From an uncultured Collinsella sp. (GTDB taxonomy: Bacteria > Actinomycetota > Coriobacteriia > Coriobacteriales > Coriobacteriaceae), in assembly GCA_902464485.1 (NCBI GenBank), contig CABQJJ010000080.1, forward strand, positions 1 through 7,693: a stretch of 7,693 nucleotides of DNA, read 5' to 3'. Positions 5,405 through 7,693 of the stretch are shown one piece after another. The notes beneath the pieces were generated by a model. It ran no database searches and had not been told where the DNA came from. It worked only from the letters and a program-made list of their open reading frames with translations. How positions within the stretch are numbered: position 1 is the stretch's first letter; each line of letters begins with the position of its first letter. A program made the position numbers and the translations under genes.

Positions 5405-6034
5405 ATGATCAAGGCAGTGCTGTTTGACATGGACGGCGTGCTGGTCGATACCGAGTGGTTCTACAACCGCCGCCGCGTGGCGTTTATGGAAGAGAAGGGG
5501 TTCCACTTTGACGAGATCCCCGATCTTTCGGGGTCTAACGAGCCTGCCATTTGGGAGGCGCTGGTTCCCGACGATATTGAGCTGCGCGAGCGTCTGCGCG
5601 TGGAGTACAAGCAGGTCTACAGCCCGGATCACCCCGTTCCGTATGCCGATCTGCTCAACAAGCAGACGGAGCCGGTAATGCGCGAGCTACACAAGCGCGG
5701 TGTGAAGTGTGCCATCGCGAGCTCGTCCTATCGCGAGCTCATTGACGAGCTGGTGGAGATTGCCGGTATCGCCGACGTGCTGGATTACACCATCAGCGGT
5801 CACGAGTGCAGCGCGTTTAAGCCCGACCCCGAGATTTACCTGCGTGCCATGGAAGCGCTGGGGGTGGAGCCTGCCGAGTGCCTGGTTATCGAGGACTCGC
5901 CTTTGGGCATCGAGGCCGGCAAGCGCTCCGGCGCCCGAGTCCTGGCGCTGCGTCCGCACGAGGGCGTCAACCTGGATCAGTCCGCCGCCGACGTCGTCAT
6001 CGACAACCTGTCCGACATTTTGGCCGCTTTGTAG
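5405..6034 (+). CDS. HAD-superfamily hydrolase, sugar phosphatase / beta-phosphoglucomutase-like
   Basis: Cytoplasmic protein of 209 residues with all four HAD motifs. Motif I is FDMDGVLVDTE, with nucleophile Asp8 and acid/base Asp10. Motif II is the Ser near 106 in CAIASSS. Motif III is Lys139 in FKPDPEIY. Motif IV is IEDSPLGIEAG with Glu163/Asp164. A helical cap (about 15-90) between motifs I and II places it in subfamily I with sugar phosphatases and beta-phosphoglucomutases. I chose ATG 5405 because GGAGGAG (5392-5398) is 6 nt upstream. ATG 5399 is too close, and an in-frame ATG at 5273 lies upstream of the terminator hairpin. It follows the operon terminator, so a link to the PTS pathway, such as dephosphorylating its hexose phosphate, is only suggested by position. 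Codon bias is weaker than in the PTS genes. Substrate unknown. Confidence 0.88.
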   Translation: MIKAVLFDMDGVLVDTEWFYNRRRVAFMEEKGFHFDEIPDLSGSNEPAIWEALVPDDIELRERLRVEYKQVYSPDHPVPYADLLNKQTEPVMRELHKRGVKCAIASSSYRELIDELVEIAGIADVLDYTISGHECSAFKPDPEIYLRAMEALGVEPAECLVIEDSPLGIEAGKRSGARVLALRPHEGVNLDQSAADVVIDNLSDILAAL

Positions 6035-6037
6035 TGT

Positions 6038-6085
6038 CAATCCGCCGCGAGAAGCACTGGTTCACGCGTCATTTGCTGCGGATTG
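6038..6085 (+). terminator. Two-tier hairpin after the HAD gene, possible terminator
   Basis: CAATCCGC (6038-6045) pairs perfectly with GCGGATTG (6078-6085). Inside it CGCGAGAA (6046-6053) pairs with TTCACGCG (6061-6068) with one A-A mismatch, leaving a 9-nt bulge on the 3' side. It starts 3 nt after the HAD stop codon. Only GCTTAATTT follows, so termination would be moderate at best. Imperfect TTGGC-containing units follow at 6083, 6093 and 6114. Confidence 0.4.
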
Positions 6086-6131
6086 GCTTAATTTGGCATC
6101 AATTTAGATCCGTTTGGCTTCGATTCGGACT

Positions 6132-6250
6132 AAGTGAGTAGACTTTTTGGTGCAGGACGAGCACAAAGTGCATCTGCTCTAGTAAAACCGCAGTTCACAG
6201 GGGTGGCGGTTTTGGGTGTGCTCGGCAGATCGTAAAAAGTCTACTCACTT
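6132..6250. repeat. 119-bp palindromic element with 17-bp perfect inverted ends and nested stems
   Basis: AAGTGAGTAGACTTTTT (6132-6148) is the exact reverse complement of 6234-6250. Inside lie CGAGCACA/TGTGCTCG (6158-6165 and 6217-6224) and AAAACCGC/GCGGTTTT (6184-6191 and 6206-6213). All three fold into one long hairpin. There is no open frame of note and no convincing target-site duplication. It could be a MITE-like or REP-like unit, a structured RNA or a bidirectional terminator. It fills the core of the 356-nt gene-free gap at 6035-6390. Confidence 0.6.
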
Positions 6251-6336
6251 GGAATTTGGGCCTTTGGTTATGGGGGTTGCTGGTCCCGTTTTTGGTTGTC
6301 GAGAGAGGGTGAATTGAAGCGCCCCCGTACGCTCCA

Positions 6337-6345
6337 TGCTACAAT
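6337..6345 (+). promoter_or_regulatory. Extended -10 promoter of the yitT-like gene
   Basis: TGCTACAAT is an extended -10 box (TGN plus TACAAT at 6340-6345). A -35-like TTGAAG lies at 6314-6319, but the 20-bp spacer is too long, so recognition would rest on the extended -10. The start site would be near 6352, giving a leader of about 40 nt up to the GTG start. Confidence 0.5.
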
Positions 6346-6390
6346 CGCGGGCATGCCCCACAACTAGATCTGCCTTCGAAAGGAGCCTGC

Positions 6391-7398
6391 GTGGCGAACG
6401 CCATCGATCAGCTCACGGACCGAGTGCTCGTACTCGGCCGCCTCACTATCGTCCGTCGCGCCATCACTGCCGTGGCTGTCACGATTTCCGCCGTTCTCCA
6501 GACATTTCTGATCCAGGCGTTCATTCAGCCCGCCGACCTGCTTCCGAGCGGCTTCACCGGCGTCGCGGTCCTGCTCGATCGCGTTACTTCGTTGGGCGGC
6601 GTTCACATCGATATCTCGCTCGGCATGCTCGCGCTCAACATCCCCGTGGCGCTCCTATGCTGGAGCGGCATTAGCAAGCGCTTCGTCATCTTCTCGATGA
6701 TGCAGGTCGTGCTCTCGTCGCTGTTCCTCAACATCTTTCACTTTGCGCCGTTTTTAGGCGACAAGATCATGCTCATTATTTTTGGCGGCGTGGTCTCGGG
6801 TCTGGGCGCTGCCATCGCGCTTAAGTCCGGCGCATCCACCGGCGGCACCGACTTTATCGCGTTATGGGTCTCCAATCACACAGGCAAGACCATCTGGGGC
6901 GTCATCTTTGGCTTTAACTGCTTTATCCTGGCAATCTTTGGTTTTATGTTTGGTTGGGACAAGGCGGCGTATTCCATCGTGTTTCAGTTTATTTCGACCA
7001 AGACCATCGACAGTTTCTATCGTCGCTACGATCGCGTGACGCTGCAGATCACGACGCGTAAGGCAGACGAGGTCATGACTGCCTACGTAAACCATTTTCA
7101 GCACGGCATTAGCTGCGCCGAGGTCGTCGGCGGATACAGCCGCGAAAAGATGTACCTGCTGCACGCCGTTGTCTCGACCTACGAGAGCCAGGACATTATC
7201 AAGCTGGTGTGCGACGTTGATCCAGGCGCCGTGATCAACGTGTTCCACACGCTCAACTTTGTGGGCGGCTGGTGGGGTGGTCATGTCGACGAGCCCATGC
7301 CCACGGCCGTTCCCGATCCCGACAAGCCCGCACGCATGGCCAGCAGGCAGGCGCGCCTCAGCGAGCAGGACAGCCTGCAGCAGGACGACGGCAGGTAA
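6391..7398 (+). CDS. YitT-family membrane protein with C-terminal DUF2179 domain
   Basis: Protein of 335 residues in the YitT_membrane plus DUF2179 arrangement. Hydrophobic helices fall at about 20-45, 50-64, 73-92, 97-117, 124-145 and 167-188. The loop SGASTGGTDFIALWVS (146-161) is the family's most recognisable stretch. The cytoplasmic C-terminal domain (about 215-300) includes LQITTRKADEV, HGISCAEVVGGYS and VINVFHTLNFVGGWWGG. It is followed by a polar, Gln/Ala/Arg-rich tail (about 301-335) beyond the usual domain end. Some relatives are described as transporters, but the function of most is not established. The start is GTG 6391, with GAAAGGAG (6377-6384) 6 nt upstream. It has its own promoter and terminator, so it appears monocistronic. 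No sequence link to the PTS pathway is visible. Confidence 0.9.
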   Translation: MANAIDQLTDRVLVLGRLTIVRRAITAVAVTISAVLQTFLIQAFIQPADLLPSGFTGVAVLLDRVTSLGGVHIDISLGMLALNIPVALLCWSGISKRFVIFSMMQVVLSSLFLNIFHFAPFLGDKIMLIIFGGVVSGLGAAIALKSGASTGGTDFIALWVSNHTGKTIWGVIFGFNCFILAIFGFMFGWDKAAYSIVFQFISTKTIDSFYRRYDRVTLQITTRKADEVMTAYVNHFQHGISCAEVVGGYSREKMYLLHAVVSTYESQDIIKLVCDVDPGAVINVFHTLNFVGGWWGGHVDEPMPTAVPDPDKPARMASRQARLSEQDSLQQDDGR

Positions 7399-7442
7399 GG
7401 TTTTTGGCATTTTGCCGGCTCTGCTCAATCCTGTCTAAATGA

Positions 7443-7482
7443 GCCCCTCGAAAGCCCCGTTGCTTTCGAGGGGCTTTCATTT
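7443..7482 (+). terminator. Intrinsic terminator after the yitT-like gene
   Basis: A perfect 13-bp stem GCCCCTCGAAAGC/GCTTTCGAGGGGC (7443-7455 and 7462-7474) with a 6-nt loop is followed by TTTCATTT. The flanking AAATGA and TCATTT can extend the stem past a 2-nt bulge, so it may also act on transcripts from the other strand. Confidence 0.85.
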
Positions 7483-7483
7483 G

Positions 7484-7531
7484 CCCAGATAAAACCTGTC
7501 AAAATAAACCTGTCCCTTTTTGGTAGGTTGG
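7484..7531. repeat. 48-bp hairpin repeat, copy B, upstream of the GntR gene
   Basis: It matches copy A (5346-5393) at 44 of 48 positions. The arms ACCTGTCAAAA (7494-7504) and TTTTGGTAGGT (7518-7528) still pair in RNA, because the two differing positions form G-U and U-G wobbles. It lies directly behind the yitT terminator. Confidence 0.7.
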
Positions 7532-7566
7532 GTGTATCGTTTTACCATAATGAGGTAACATGAAAC

Positions 7567-7600
7567 TAGACGTTATATACGTATTAGTAATATCGATATT
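7567..7600 (+). promoter_or_regulatory. Putative GntR operator (autoregulatory) with adjacent palindrome
   Basis: ACGT-TATAT-ACGT (7570-7582) has the same ACGT-N5-ACGT form as the PTS operator (1417-1429), and its core GTTATATAC equals the minus strand of 138-146. It is followed by ATTAGTAATAT (7583-7593), a 10/11 match to ATTAGCAATAT at 1401-1411, and by the 12-bp perfect palindrome AATATCGATATT (7589-7600). The site lies about 38 bp before the GntR start codon, a usual place for autorepression. I could not assign a convincing -35/-10 pair. Confidence 0.55.
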
Positions 7601-7619
7601 TTGATAAGAGTGATCAGAT

Positions 7620-7693
7620 ATGCCCGCACCCAAAAATACACCGCTTTACCAGCAGATTTACGACGAAATCAAGGATGCGATCGAGAAAGGTGT
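7620..7693 (+). CDS. GntR-family transcriptional regulator, N-terminal fragment (runs off window)
   Basis: The 24 visible codons begin MPAPKNTPLYQQIYDEIKDA and continue IEKG. The PLYxQIYxxIKxxIExG pattern is the first helix of the GntR winged helix-turn-helix, commonest in the HutC-type subfamily whose members often sense sugars or sugar phosphates. The effector domain lies beyond the window, so the subfamily is not certain. The start is ATG 7620, but the ribosome site is weak (only AAGAG near 7605-7609). The upstream dyad resembles those before the PTS operon and the EamA gene, so this protein is the leading candidate regulator of both and of itself. Confidence 0.85.
   Translation, partial: MPAPKNTPLYQQIYDEIKDAIEKG

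Noticed and set aside
6132..6250. CRISPR array or transposon with its own gene
   Set aside because: Only one pair of inverted ends, no regularly spaced direct repeats and no open frame inside.

Overview
The window most resembles the chromosome of a gut coriobacterium such as Collinsella. This is inferred from moderately high GC, strong C/G-ending codon bias in the central operon, AGGAGG-type ribosome sites, and intergenic palindromes built around GTCCCTTT/AAAGGGAC that I associate with that group. No rRNA, tRNA, CRISPR array, transposase or prophage gene is visible. All supported genes are on the + strand.

Layout. (1) 1-160: upstream region ending in a promoter/operator. (2) 197-1279: EamA-family (DMT) ten-helix transporter, probably starting at TTG 197. 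(3) 1280-1461: intergenic, with a weak hairpin, paired AACGGTC repeats and a promoter/operator. (4) 1462-5244: a four-gene operon encoding a mannose-family PTS (fused IIA-IIB, IIC, IID) and a SIS-domain protein resembling the FrlB/FraB/Gfr deglycases of phosphorylated Amadori products. It ends at a strong intrinsic terminator (5279-5310). A 197-nt gap with a 10-bp hairpin separates IID from the SIS gene. (5) 5405-6034: HAD sugar-phosphatase/phosphomutase-like protein, preceded by a 48-bp repeat. (6) 6035-6390: 356-nt intergenic region with two folded elements, one a 119-bp palindromic unit with 17-bp perfect inverted ends. (7) 6391-7398: YitT/DUF2179 membrane protein with its own extended -10 promoter and a strong terminator. 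(8) A second copy of the 48-bp repeat, then a promoter/operator region and the first 24 codons of a GntR-family regulator that runs off the window.

How it may work together. The PTS would import and 6-phosphorylate a sugar or sugar-amine conjugate, and the SIS protein would then cleave or isomerise it. If the FrlB-like reading is right, the substrate is a fructosamine (Amadori product) such as fructoselysine, giving a hexose 6-phosphate plus a free amine or amino acid. The same kind of dyad (about WCGTYWTATACRT, a GT-N5-AC core) occurs upstream of the EamA gene, the PTS operon and the GntR gene. This suggests one local regulon under the GntR protein, with the EamA carrier possibly moving the substrate or the released amine. 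Substrate, regulator-operator pairing and the EamA role are inferences.
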